Part shown: positions 11,835 through 23,200 of the stretch, in pieces
How the letters are laid out: each line of letters starts with the position of its first letter
Position numbering within the stretch: position 1 is the stretch's first letter
Source of the DNA: Terana coerulea
Taxonomy: Eukaryota; Basidiomycota; Agaricomycetes; Polyporales; Phanerochaetaceae
DNA length: 64,000 nt
Direction: 5' to 3'
Assembly: GCA_024811115.1 (NCBI GenBank)
Contig: JAKOGH010000846.1
Span: forward strand, 62,001-126,000
Made by a program: the position numbers and the translations under genes
The notes under the pieces: model-generated
The model's database searches: none
What the model was told of the DNA's origin: nothing
Seen by the model: the letters and a program-made list of their open reading frames with translations, nothing else

Positions 11835-14545
11835 ATGCCCTCTTGGCGTGGGCCACGGCGGCATACTACCCCAGCCTGTTCCAGCTCCTCGTCATCGCTC
11901 TTGGCTTGTCGTGCAGCGATGCGCAGGTGACCGTGTACGGACCGGACGGCCCCATACAGCAGGTCGCGGGCGTGTCCGGCGGCGCGACGGCGACGGCCAC
12001 CGCCGTCGCAGAGTGGTACACCTCGCTCGCGGCGTACAACAACGTGACGCTGCAGGCGCCCGCGGTGCCCCAGCCGCCGCCGCCGACGCAGTTTGGGCTG
12101 AGCCTTCAGTCCAGCGCCGCCGACGTCTCGGGATTGTCCATCAAGCAGCAGGGAGGCTTCTTCGGGTTTTCCGTCGAGTTCAGTGTCGTTAATCAAGTTA
12201 GTGAGTGCCTGTGTTCGTATGACTTGGTATGCGCCGATTTACTGAGCGCTGCTGGAATTTAAATCAGTCGGAATAAATTCGTATGTCGCACGTACGGCCA
12301 ATATTATGCATCTGTGTCTGAAAGCAACTTGCTAGGACGTTCATCAACGTGCCGTTCCTTAACCTCATGGCAATCATCGCGGAACGCGGCGGTCGTGCGG
12401 TCGTGCGTGTTGGCGGTAACAGTCAAGAGACCGCCACGCTCGTCGACAGCTTGCCCGACGGGAAAGCGATCGAGAAAGACAAGGCAGACTCGCGGAATCC
12501 TGTAAGGACCCTTTGGAACGGGATTTGCAGTTTCCTGCTTACGTAGTGGTGCAGACGCAAACGCCGGCGCTGGTGTTCACTTCCGAGATTATCTACATGC
12601 TGGCGAATGTGTCGGCCCTGCTGCCGGTGAAGTGGTATCTGGGTAAGCCTTTACCGGGAATTACAATTGTTGCACGTCCTCGAACCCAGTTGCTGACTTC
12701 TTGGACTGTAGGCATACCATTCAACGACACCACTAAATTTACGTCTGGGAATAGCCGGAAGTAGGGGAAACCATCCTCGGCAACAACCTACTCGGTTTCC
12801 AGGTTGGAAACGAACCGGACTTATACCCTGGGCATGTTTTTCTTGATCTTCGCGTCATAGCCCACTTAACTCATCGTTTGTTCACCAGACACGGCGCGCG
12901 GCCCACCAACTACTCCCAGGAAGACTACTTCGGCGAGTTCGGCGTCGTGGTGCAGGCCATCGCGAACGACGCGAGCATCCCGACGCGCAACAACCTGATC
13001 GCGCCCAGCGTGAACAGCGGGCCCTGGTCGCCTGAGTCCGTGTGGAACACAGGCCTCGTGGCGTCGTACAACGACCAGCTCGGCGCGCTCTCCGTCGAAC
13101 AGTACGTCCCCTTTCTCCTGCCTCCCCGCACTAGCTAACCCCGTGTGCATTGCGAAAGCTACCCGGACGACAACTGCGCCGCCGCGTTCCCCGACGCCGG
13201 CTTCGGCCCGCCGAAGGACCCGCAGACGGTGTTCCCCGAGTACCTGAGCCACACGGCGGGGCAGTCGCTGATCGCGCCGTACCTGAACAGCAGCGCGTTC
13301 GCGCAGACGGTGGGCAAGCCGTTCCTCATGTTCGAGACGAACACGGCGAGCTGCGGCGGCTTTCCCGGGCGTGTCGGACGCGTTCGGCGCGGCGCTGTGG
13401 GGCGCGGACTACGGCCTGCAGATGGCGTACAGCAACTTCTCGGGCGCGCTGCTGCATGTGGGCGGGCAGGATGATACGTATAACGTGAGCAGCAGGTTGC
13501 TTTCCTTGGGTGCTTATATGCGTGGTGACGCTGACTGGCACCCTTCTTGTTGGACGGTCGTCCCTACCAGCCGTTCACCCGTGCGTGCACTTCTATATAC
13601 TCCGCGCCCGGCATCGCAGCTTAATCTTGCTCTCCAGCGCCGCCGACGAATATGAGCAGCTTCTCGCAGTGGACCGTCGGGCCCGTCTTCTACTCCGCGG
13701 TCCTCGTCGCCGAGGCGCTCGGCACGTCGGGCACCGCGCAGGTCATCGACCTGCAGGCCGAACGGCAACAACATCTACACGCCCGGCTACGCGATCTACG
13801 AGAACGGGCAGCTCGCGCGCGTCGCGCTGTTTAACTTCGTGACGGACGCGACGGGCGCGAGCGCGTACACGACGACGTTGTCGTTTGCGGGCGGGAGTGC
13901 GCCGGCGCAGGTGTCGGTCAAGTGAGTGGTTTGTGAAGGTGGTCGGAGTGGGGGGTGGAGTTTTGACGGGTGGTTCTAGGTACCTGCTCGCGCCCTCCGT
14001 GGCAGAGAAAGTAAACATCACGTGGGCCGGACAGGTATGTCCCTACTCGCATCCGAGAGCGAGCACCGTACTGAACAGCCCCGCCAGACGCTCAGCGGGA
14101 ACTTCCAGTCGGGTACGTCGCCGCCTCCCCATTAATGTTCTCCCTGACAGCCACTCACGCCCGCCCCGCAGACGGCCGCTTCCGCGGCACGGAGAGCGCC
14201 ACGACCGTGCAGTGCGACACGACCGCGCAGACGTGCGCCGTGAGCGTGCCCGCGCCTGGCGTCGCGCTCGTCTTCCTCAACTCCGGCGCACAGGCGTCTC
14301 GGCCGACGCAGCGGCGACGAGCACGTTCTCGACGACGACGGTGACGGGCGCGGTGCACAGCACGGTGGATCCCGCCGCGCTCGCGACGTCGAACGGGCAC
14401 AGCGGCGCGGGGCGCGCAGCTGCAGGGGACGAGCAAGGGCAGCAGCGGCGCCGTCGGGCGCGCGCGATCGGCCCCCAGCGCGCTGGCGCTCCTCGCGGCG
14501 GCGGCGGTGCCCGCGATCGCTCTGCTCGGACACGCGGGAAGATAG
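11835..14545 (+). CDS. GH79 family glycoside hydrolase with GPI-type tail (copy A)
   Basis: A secreted GH79 enzyme (beta-glucuronidase/heparanase-like clan A barrel). The start region gives MPS then LAWATAAYYPSLFQLLVIAL, a signal peptide, once a missing T near 11843 is allowed for. Further on: FLNLMAIIAERGGRAVVRVG, GFQVGNEPDLY (acid/base Glu), FLMFETNTASC (nucleophile Glu) and the GH79 C-terminal beta domain (SQWTVGPVFYS, YAIYENGQLARVALFNF). A Ser/Thr/Gly-rich linker (LATSNGHSGAGR) leads to a hydrophobic end (ALALLAAAAVPAIALLG), as expected for a GPI anchor signal. Frame breaks occur near 11843, 13362, 13757, 14287 and 14418. The gene faces a paralog (16043-18575) and its 3' half is much more GC-rich than that copy. 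Confidence 0.83.
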
Positions 14546-14995
14546 CCTCTGCAGGGTTTTCTGCTCGGAAGCGTGGAAGGACAGCCTCCACGGTTCTCGC
14601 TTCGCGGCGCGCACGCGTACATTCAACGGACTTAGTACGGTTTTCTGGCAGTTGCGTGCCTAATTAATTGTTTATAGTGCATTTTCTGAAGTGGGATGGA
14701 CGTATAAGGACGACGGTGGCAGACATGCTGATGCCTGGGCTTTCTGGGCCCTCTGTCCCTCGGCTACCTGAAGGACGTCCTGTCGTTGACGGTTCGGCTC
14801 GCTGCCTGTGTGCGGGGTATTAAAACCTTGCCTCGCATTCCGCTCGTTTATCTTCCGTCGCTGCGCAGGCTAACGTCCAGAGGTGCCAGAAGTGCGTGGT
14901 GCTGCGATAATTGTGGTGAGTGTCCCGAGCTATACTTTGTGTGCCGCCAACTGAGAAACGTTTCCTAGCTGTTTCTCAATCCGTCTGCAGTCCAG
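14546..14995. other. intergenic with promoter-like element and spliced leader
   Basis: A TATA-like GTATTAAAAC sits near 14817-14826. A plausible intron (GTGAGTGTCC..GTCTGCAG, about 14916-14990) ends just before the ATG at 15012's exon. This suggests the GH79-like tail downstream may still be transcribed. No other feature is seen. Confidence 0.35.
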
Positions 14996-15469
14996 ATGTA
15001 TATCGCAGGGAACGGCCAGGTGCGTTAAAGCTCCAGCTTACTGCAATGGTGCAGAGGCGACACAGTTCACCTTGCTCACAGCAGATATTTGTAGGGCGTG
15101 AATGTCGCGCACTGCGACGGCCTATGCAGCCTCCCCGTCCCTACCGCAGCCTACGCACCCACGCCCACGGCCCACCCCTCCTTCGCCGCCGCCTTCGAAT
15201 TCCACACCGTCACCCCGCTCCCCTCCCCGACCGCGTCCTCTGCGAGCAGCGGGCACCGGCACCGCACCGTCGACCCGCGCGTGCTCGCGACGTCGAACGG
15301 GCACACCGGCGCCGGGCGCGCGCGCCCAGGCAACTTCGAGAGCACGAGCGGGGGCAGCAGCGCCATGCACAGCGCCGCAACGCGCGCGGCACCGACGCGG
15401 AGAGGTTGGGCGTTACTTGCTGTCGCGTGGGCTTCGATGGTCGTGTTGGGCGTCGGTGCGGGGAGCTAG
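14996..15469 (+). pseudogene. GH79-like C-terminal tail, remnant of a third copy
   Basis: An exon ending in YIAGNGQ, a GTGCGT..TTGTAG intron, and a downstream exon give a continuous frame to the TAG at 15467-15469. The later part reads RTVDPRVLATSNGHTGAGR followed by a Ser/Gly-rich stretch and a hydrophobic end (WALLAVAWASMVVLGVGAG). This matches the tails of both neighbouring GH79 genes (STVDPAALATSNGHSG and ATVDQQVLATSNGHSG). CDGLCSLPVPTAAYA may align with the CDTTAQTCAVSVPAP part of the GH79 beta domain. There is no catalytic barrel and no signal peptide, so a truncated third copy is likelier than a functional gene. It could instead be a small anchored protein that borrowed the tail. Confidence 0.5.
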
Positions 15470-16042
15470 CCGTCCGTTGGCGTCCTAGCGTTCTCAGCCG
15501 ACGCGACGCGTCTTGGTGTGCCCTCTACCGTTTTGCCGGGTCTTATGTGGGTTTCGGGCTTGCTTCGTGCAATGGGTACTGCGGCCGTGCGCTCAGTATC
15601 ATGAGGGCACGTTGCCCATCCTTTCGTTTTAGAGCACGCTCATTCTCTTTGGAATCTCACTGGAGATACCATCCACTCGTTTTGTTGTACAATGGACTTA
15701 GTACGGGAGCTCAGTGCACTCACTTGTATAAAGGCGGCAGATAGCCTCGCAGATTGTTATTCTATCCTTTCCTCTAAGCAGGGTACCAACAGGCCCTACT
15801 CCCGACATCCTGACCTGCACACATCACACGCAAGCTGCCAGGAAGGCACTATCTTCATATTATGAACAAGGCAGAACACGGGGACGGGACCAAGGATGTA
15901 TTGAAGGTAGGTAGAATAGTGTCGCGTCAGCGTCCGTGAAGGTATCTAGGCTAGTAGGACAGAGATGCGTATGTGATAAGCAAAGATTAGATCCAGGTCC
16001 GCACAGTCTCGTGCGCATCGCGCCCGCTCTTCAGCACGCTAC
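15470..16042. other. intergenic, nothing recognised
   Basis: The 3' flank of the GH79-like tail (+) meets the 3' end of GH79 copy B (-). I see no repeat or open frame worth noting. Confidence 0.45.
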
Positions 16043-18575
16043 TCACGCAGCGAACACCTTGACGCCGAGCGCGACGGACGCGAGAACGGCGAAGACGGCG
16101 GTGAGGCCCGGCACGATGCCGGCCGCGCGCGCGGCGCCGCTGCTGCCCTTGCTCGTGCTGCCTGCGAGGCGGTCCTTGCCGCTGTGCCCGTTCGACGTCG
16201 CGAGCACCTGCTGGTCGACCGTCGCGGTGTTGTACAGCTTCGTGACCGCGGTCGTCGCGAACGTGTGCGTCGCCTGCGGCTCCGACTCCTCCACGGCGGA
16301 GTCCGCGACGAAGACGAGCGCCATGCCCGGCGCGGGGACGCTGATGACGCAGGTGCCCGCGGTCTGGTCGCAGGGCACGGTCTGGATCTGCTCGTCGCCG
16401 TTCAGACGGCCGTCGGATTCGAATTCGCCTCCAAAACGTCTGTGGGTAGAGGCGGTGAGCTTGGTTTAATTGAGGTACTGTTGCAGACACTTACGCGTCC
16501 TGGCCCAGGTGATGTTGAACTTCTCACTGACGGAGGGTGCGGTGAGGTACCTATACACGACATTGAGAATCGCCCACGAAGAGGGCATCAGCGAATCACG
16601 ACTCACTTGACTTTCACCTGAGCGGGAGTGGACGTGGCGGCCCCATTCACACCAGCGACCGAAATCGTTACTTGACTGTTCGAGGCGCCAGTGGCGTCAG
16701 TCACGTAGTTGAACAACGCAACTCGTGCCAGGTTGTTGCCTTCGTAGATAGCATAACCGGGGGTCTGGTCGTTGTTGCTGTTGGTGAACAGGTCGACCAC
16801 ACGCGATGTGTTGGTGTTACCGAGGATCTCCGGCATGGCCAACAGGGAGTAGAAGATAGGGCCAATGGTCCACTGATGGAAGAGAGACTGGTTGGTTGGC
16901 GGGGCTAGCGAATAGGTTAGTCCCAAAGCCTATGTGAACATTCTCTTGCTCGAACTTACGGGTAAAGGGCTGACGCAGACATTAGTGAGATATACAATGA
17001 AGCAGGAAGTGGTAGAGACTCACGTTGTAGAAGACATCTTGTCCACCAACGTGCACAAGGGCGTGGGTGAAGTTGCTGTACACCATTTGCAGGCCGTAAT
17101 CCAGAGCCCACAAAGAGATACCGAACACGTTACTGACACCAGCGAAACCACCGCATGATGCTGAATTGGTCTCAAACATAATGAACGGCTTCTGATACTG
17201 CTGGGCGAGCAACGTTGAAGCGAGCATGTTCTTAACGATGCCGACACCAGAGCTGTGAGTCAGGTAGTTCGGGAAGACTTCTTGTGGGTTAACTGGGTCG
17301 CCGAGACCGGCGTAGATGGCAGCACAGTTGTCCGCCGGGTACCTGGAAGGCTGTCAGAAGGTAGCCCACCACGGAGAAAGCAATAAACACGGACTTTTCA
17401 ACCGAGAGTGCTGACAGGGAATCCTTGTAAAGGTCCAAGAAGCCCGTGTTCCAGACATCCTCCAGAGCCCAATTTGCCATAGCCAAACTAGGACCGATCA
17501 GGTTGGACTTGTTGTTGACCGACTGGTCATTGTTCCATGCATCCCTCCACAGGCCGAACTCTTCCGTGTAACTGGTTGCATTGTAATCAGTTGGCCTGTG
17601 CAAATGCCTAAAGAGCTGGGTTGAGAGCGGGCGGGCAATCGAGAAACTCATGAGACGCACTGTGCGTAAAGATCAGGTTCGTTGCCGACTTGGAAGCCAA
17701 GCAAGTTGCTGCCTATGATGTCTTCGCCGCGCTCAACAATCTCCATGTGAATATTCACGGTGTCGTTGAAGGGAACACCTAGGCGCCAACTGTTCAGCTG
17801 CGGAAAACGCGCGCTCAGAGTAACGACGCACCAAGGAACCACTTGACGTTGACGAAAGAAGAGATATTCGACATCATGTACAAGACTTCATCGGTAAAGA
17901 TAATCGTAGGCGTTCCAGTCTACGAACAGGTCAGGCAAGCAAGATGAAACACCCCAAAGCGCGTACGCACAGGGTTGTTTGGGGTCGATTGACTGCTTCT
18001 CGAGTATCCGATGGTCTGACGTGTTTGCTACCAGGGTTGCATAATCCTGCGTGTTACCACCAACACGAATGACAACTTGGCCAGCACGCTCCGCAAGCAA
18101 AGACATGAGGTTGAGGAATGGAACGTTGATATGTGACCTGCGAGGGGTCAGTGGTGAAATTCCTGTAGGATGAGATTGAGACATACGCGTTGATACCCAC
18201 TGTTGTCCAAAACTTATCGTCAGTTTTGCGCCGTCCGTAGAGTTGCACTACTTACAAACTTGAGTCACGACGGACATTTCGATGGAAATACCAAAGAACG
18301 AGGACGGCGTAATTATTCCAAGTCCTTGAACAAGGTCAGCGGTCGGTTGTAGAGGATACATTGTAGGCCGTCGGTGGCGGTGGATTGAACACAGGTGCAG
18401 GCCATGTCGTAGGATTGTACGCCGAAAGACCAGTGTAGGTTGCATCGGCGGCCGCTGAGCTGGTCGACGCGGAAGCGGTAGATTGCGCGGCCAATGGTAG
18501 CTGGCTGTAGACGGTGACGGCCTGTACCGCAGCCAGCGAGGAGAGAAGGTGAAGACATAAAGAACGGAAGGCCAT
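16043..18575 (-). CDS. GH79 family glycoside hydrolase with GPI-type tail (copy B)
   Basis: Paralog of copy A in opposite orientation. It starts with a signal peptide (MAFRSLCLHLLSSLAAVQA) and a Ser/Ala/Thr-rich stretch with PPPPTAYN. The barrel follows: FFGISIEMSVVTQV, INVPFLNLMSLLAERAGQVV, VGVPFNDT, GFQVGNEPDLYAQ (acid/base Glu) and KPFIMFETNSASCGG (nucleophile Glu). The beta domain carries YAIYEGNNLARVALFNY. The tail is VLATSNGHSGKDR, STSKGSSGAARAAG and a hydrophobic end, a likely GPI signal, so the enzyme is probably wall- or membrane-attached. About ten exons have small GT..AG introns. One extra base near 18350 breaks the frame before PTADLVQGLG. Exact substrate is unknown; GH79 includes beta-glucuronidases acting on glycans such as arabinogalactan. 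Confidence 0.88.
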
Positions 18576-18871
18576 CTTGGCCGTGAACTGCCTGCGACGT
18601 CGAGGGCGTCGAGAGTGTGGTTGTCAAGCCTGTTGTTCCATTTCGGTCATAAATCTCGGCTCGGACTGGAGCGATATTCCGTATTTGGGACTTGTTACCC
18701 CACGTTATTTCTATCTTGAGACTTATTGGGAGAATTCGAAACGTAACGTCCTGGAGCCAATTCCAGCTTGGCCTCTTACCGTACCTCACCACTTGCACCT
18801 ACTACTGCTACTTTTTGCCACCTTAGGCTCCGGCCTGGCTTCGTTAGCAGGTCTAATCCGAGGTTTGGTTT
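18576..18871. promoter_or_regulatory. divergent promoter region, GH79-B / NEO1-type ATPase
   Basis: 296 bases lie between the divergent start codons of GH79 copy B (-) and the P4-ATPase (+). It must hold both promoters; no clear TATA box is visible. Confidence 0.4.
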
Positions 18872-21800
18872 ATGTCCGAGATTCCTCTACGCAAGTTCCG
18901 ACGAAATAGAAACGCTCGAGCAGGCTACACTGCTCTGCCAGAGGACGAAGTTGCTACCAGTCGTGACAGTCACGACATGCCATTCGCCGGACGGGCAGCC
19001 GCCGCTACTGCTGCGAGAAATAGTCAGATCACGAACAGGAGCGACCGTTACGAGGACGAGGATGAAGAGGCGACTTTGCTTGGGGAAGAGCACCGGCAGC
19101 AGGAACGAGAGCAAGAGGCACACGCGGAGGTAGCATCTCAGGTGGGTACTGTTACTCGCAAGGATGATTTGCGTCTTGAATTATTTTAGAGGTCTGCACA
19201 ATCTTCGAAGAAGAAGACAGCGAATGATAAGTCGCGCACGGTTCCATTCCGACCTACAGGTGCGCTTCGGACTGCGTAATTCCTCCTGAGTGAGTTATCT
19301 TCTGACACCAGCGGACCCGCTACTTGACGGCGTCATGCTATTAGAGAAGTTCCAGAAGAAATTCCCGCCAAACATTGTTCGCAACCAGAAGTATAACGCG
19401 TTCACATTCCTACCGATCGTCTTCTACGAGCAGTTCAAGTTCTTCTTCAACCTGTACTTCCTGCTGGTCGCCCTCTCGCAGTTCGTACCTGCACTCAAGA
19501 TTGGGCTTATTGCGACATACATAGCCCCACTGGCCTTTGTTCTGTGCGTCACCATCGGCAAAGAGGCCTACGACGACTACAAGAGGAACTTGCGCGACAG
19601 GGAGGCAAATTCCCAACGATATCTCGTACTAGACCCTTCCTCATACACTTCCGCGGATGGAGGCCCACACACTCGTTCTGTGCCCTCGTCTCAGATCGCC
19701 GTCGGCTCCCTCGTGCTTCTGGAGAAGAACCAGCGTGTCCCTGCGGACCTCGTGCTGCTGCGCACATCGGATTCCTCTGGGGACCTGCTTCATACGGACG
19801 GACCAACTGGACGGAGAAACTGATTGGAAGCTCAAAGTAGCTGTCCCGACATGTCAGAAGCTCCCAAACGACGAGGAGCTTCTTACGCTGGATGCTGAAA
19901 TATACGGTATTTACTCCATAGTTGTACATGCTGTGTCGTCAATAATAGTGTTGTGCAGCCGATGAGCCAATCAAGGATATTCACACCTTTATTGGCACCT
20001 TCACTGTCAACACGCCTCCAACCGGCTCTGTGAACGAGCTCCCCATGGTCCAGGTTCCGACCATTGAACCTCTCACGGCTGAGAACGTGCTATGGGCCAA
20101 CACTGTTCTTGCAGCTGGATCTGCTGTCGGTTTTGTGGTATACACCGGACCGGAGACGCGTGCGGTTATGAATACAAGTCATCCAGAGACAAAGGTCGGT
20201 TTGTTAGATATCGAAATCAACAGGCTTGCCAAGGTGAGTTAGCTGTGATACACCCTCTCATGTGTCTCTCATACGTGCAATGTAGATATTATGCGCCGTT
20301 ACCTTTGCACTCTCCTTTATCCTTGGTGGCATTGAACGGGTTCCGCGGCCTGTGGTACATCTACATCTTCCGCTTTTTGATTTTATTCTCTTCAATTATA
20401 CCCATCAGGTAAGCTTAGTTTCCAGTTGCGCCCGTACATCCGCTAAGCATCTCACAGTCTGCGCGTAAACCTGGACATGGGCAAGACAGTATATGCCCAT
20501 CAAATCATGACCGACACTCGAGATACCCAACACCATCGTGCGCACAAGCACGCTTCCGGAGGAACTTGGACGAATAGAATACCTTCTTAGTGACAAGACA
20601 GGGACACTCACGCAGAACGGTACGTCCTCACCAGCTCACACCGTAGAATAGGACTCATGGGTGCAATAGAAATGGAAATGAAGAAACTTCATATGGGAAC
20701 AATCTCGTATGGATTTGAGTCGATGGACGAAGTAGCACACCAGTTGGCGCTTGCGTTCGGGTCCTCCAATACCGGTAAGCTTGTCCCGTAGCCGAACAGC
20801 GTTCACTCACCCAGATCGTTCTGTCTCAGCCAGCCATGGTCGGACGCAGTCTGTTGCGACTGGTGTACAGCTGGCGAACCGAGGTCGTCGAGACATGTCT
20901 TCTAGGGTGCACGATGTTGTCCTGAGCTTGGCACTCTGTCATAACGTGCGCCGGCACTACTCGCTTCCCCGCTGACTATATTAACTTCCTTTGTAGGTCA
21001 CACCCGTCACTAATGACGACGGCTCAGTAACTTATCAGGCCTCTTCGCCTGACGAAGTTGCTATCGTCAAGTGGACCGAATCTATTGGTCTGACGCTCAC
21101 TTTCCGGGATCGCACACGCATTGAACTTCAAGCACCTTCCGGCGCGAAGCTTATTTATGAGGTTCTCGACATCTTCCCCTTCACTTCGGAAACCAAGCGT
21201 ATGGGCATCGTCGTCCGTGACACTCAGTCCAAGGAAATCACTTTCCTTGAGAAAGGTGCCGATGTCGTAATGGCGAAGATTGTCCAGAGGAACGACTGGT
21301 TGGAGGAAGAAACTGCCAACATGGCGCGCGAGGGTCTGCGGACATTGGTTATGGCGCGCAGACGACTCAGCGAGCAGTCGTACAACGACTTCAAAGAACG
21401 GCACCATCAAGCAAGTATTCGTCTCGATGGCCGAAATGAAACTATGGCAGCCGTTGTGTCAGAATATCTCGAGCGCGACCTAGAGTTGCTGGGTTTGACT
21501 GGTGTCGAGGACAAGCTGCAGGATGACGTCAAATCCACATTGGAATTACTTCGCAATGCGGGTATCAAGATATGGATGCTCACTGGAGACAAGATCGAGA
21601 CGGCGACGTGTATCGCAATATCCACGAAGCTGGTCGCGAGAAATCAGTACATTCATCAAGTTGCGAAATGTAAGTTACCGATTACATTTCGCTCTTCTAA
21701 GCTCACCCTTATTCTCTAGTGCAGACAGCTGACGAAGCGCGAAACCAATTGGACTTCCTACAGAATAAGCTTGATTGCTGTCTGGTTATTGATGGCGAGT

Positions 21801-23061
21801 CGCTGCAGGTACAGTCGCTCCCATCATCATGCGCTCGTCTCGTATTTAACAAGACATTAGCTCTGTCTCAATCTCTTCAAGAAAGAGTTTATTGAGATTG
21901 CGACAAAGCTGTCTGCTGTTGTCGCTTGCAGATGTTCCCCGACGCAAAAGGCAGACGTTGCACGCTTGATCAGAAGTCATACGAAGAAGCGAGTATGTTG
22001 CATCGGCGACGGTGGAAACGACGTCAGCATGATCCAAGCAGCAGACGTCGGTAAGTACCTCGCTCGCTATCTTCAACTAGGCTAGTATACTGAAAGCGTG
22101 TATCAGGCGTTGGCATCGTTGGAAAAGAAGGCAAACAAGCATCGTTGGCAGCCGACTTCTCCGTCACACAATTCAGCTATCTCACGAAGCTCCTCCTTTG
22201 GCACGGCCGCAACTCATACCGGCGTTCAGCGAAGTTGGCTCAGTTCGTCATCCACCGCGGCCTCATTATCTCAGTCATGCAAGCCGTGTTCTCTGCGATC
22301 TTCTACTTTGCGCCTATCGCATTGTACCAAGGATGGTTGATGGCCGGATACGCGACGGTGTATACTATGGCTCCTGTGTTTTCACTGGTGCTGGATCGCG
22401 ACGTCAACGAGGATTTGGCCCTTCTGTACCCAGAGTTGTATAAGGACTTGACAAAGGTAAGCACGCGTTTAGACAGTCAACCCGAGACAGCCCAATTGAA
22501 CATTCAACATCAGGGCCGCGTTCTCTCGTACAAGACATTCTTCATGTGGACAATGATCAGCGTGTACCAAGGCAAGTCTGCAAAGACACTCGAATCGCGC
22601 ATTGCTCACGTCCTCGCTCCAGGTGCCGCGATCATGATCATGTCGCTGGTGCTATTCGAGAACGAGTTCCTGAACATCGTTTCCATTTCTTTCACGGCTT
22701 TGGTTCTGAATGAGCTCATCATGGTAGCTCTGGAGATTACGACATGGTGAGTTGTTGTCTATTATTTTACATTGAGGTACTCAGTCTTGCGTTCAGGCAT
22801 ATTTATATGGTAATATCGGAGATTGTCACATTCTTCCTATACGCTATCAGTCTAGCATTCCTGCCAGAGTATTTCGGTGAGCATCATGCACTCATTGCAA
22901 GAATTGCCACTGAGATACTTCACCAGACCTTACCTTCGTGCTTTCGGTTCGCTTCGCATGGAAAGTGGCAGTCATCGTCGCGATTAGTGCTTTCCCACTG
23001 TACATAGTCGAAGCTCATTCGCAGCAGGGTTGCCCCCGCCGCGTCCAGCAAACTGCTTTGA
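18872..23061 (+). CDS. NEO1: P4-ATPase, NEO1/ATP9 type phospholipid flippase
   Basis: A type IV P-type ATPase that moves phospholipids to the cytosolic leaflet; the NEO1 class acts in Golgi and endosome membranes. A charged N-terminus ([20 protein letters not shown]) precedes [20 protein letters not shown] and [18 protein letters not shown]. Catalytic marks are [13 protein letters not shown] (actuator loop DGET), [13 protein letters not shown] (phosphorylated Asp), [22 protein letters not shown] and [18 protein letters not shown]. Membrane segments continue to FPLYIV near the end. The alignment and the missing beta-subunit-type N-terminus favour NEO1 over DNF/DRS2. Frame breaks: an extra G in GGGG at 19779-19782 and an extra G near 23011; with the latter removed the protein ends at TGA 23059-23061. 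The gene converges with NST1, 140 bases apart. Confidence 0.88.
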
Positions 23062-23200
23062 CTTATTCCGCAGCCGAACGCGTGACACAAAAAATTATGT
23101 CCTCTTCATATTGCTCGTCAGTGGCATGCAGGTTAGAATAACAGTATTGCAGGTGATGATATAGCAGTAAGGGTCACAAAATGCAGGCAAAGCAGGGCGT
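23062..23200. other. short convergent 3' intergenic region
   Basis: Only 139 bases separate the stops of the P4-ATPase (+) and NST1 (-). The 3' UTRs probably overlap. Confidence 0.4.
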
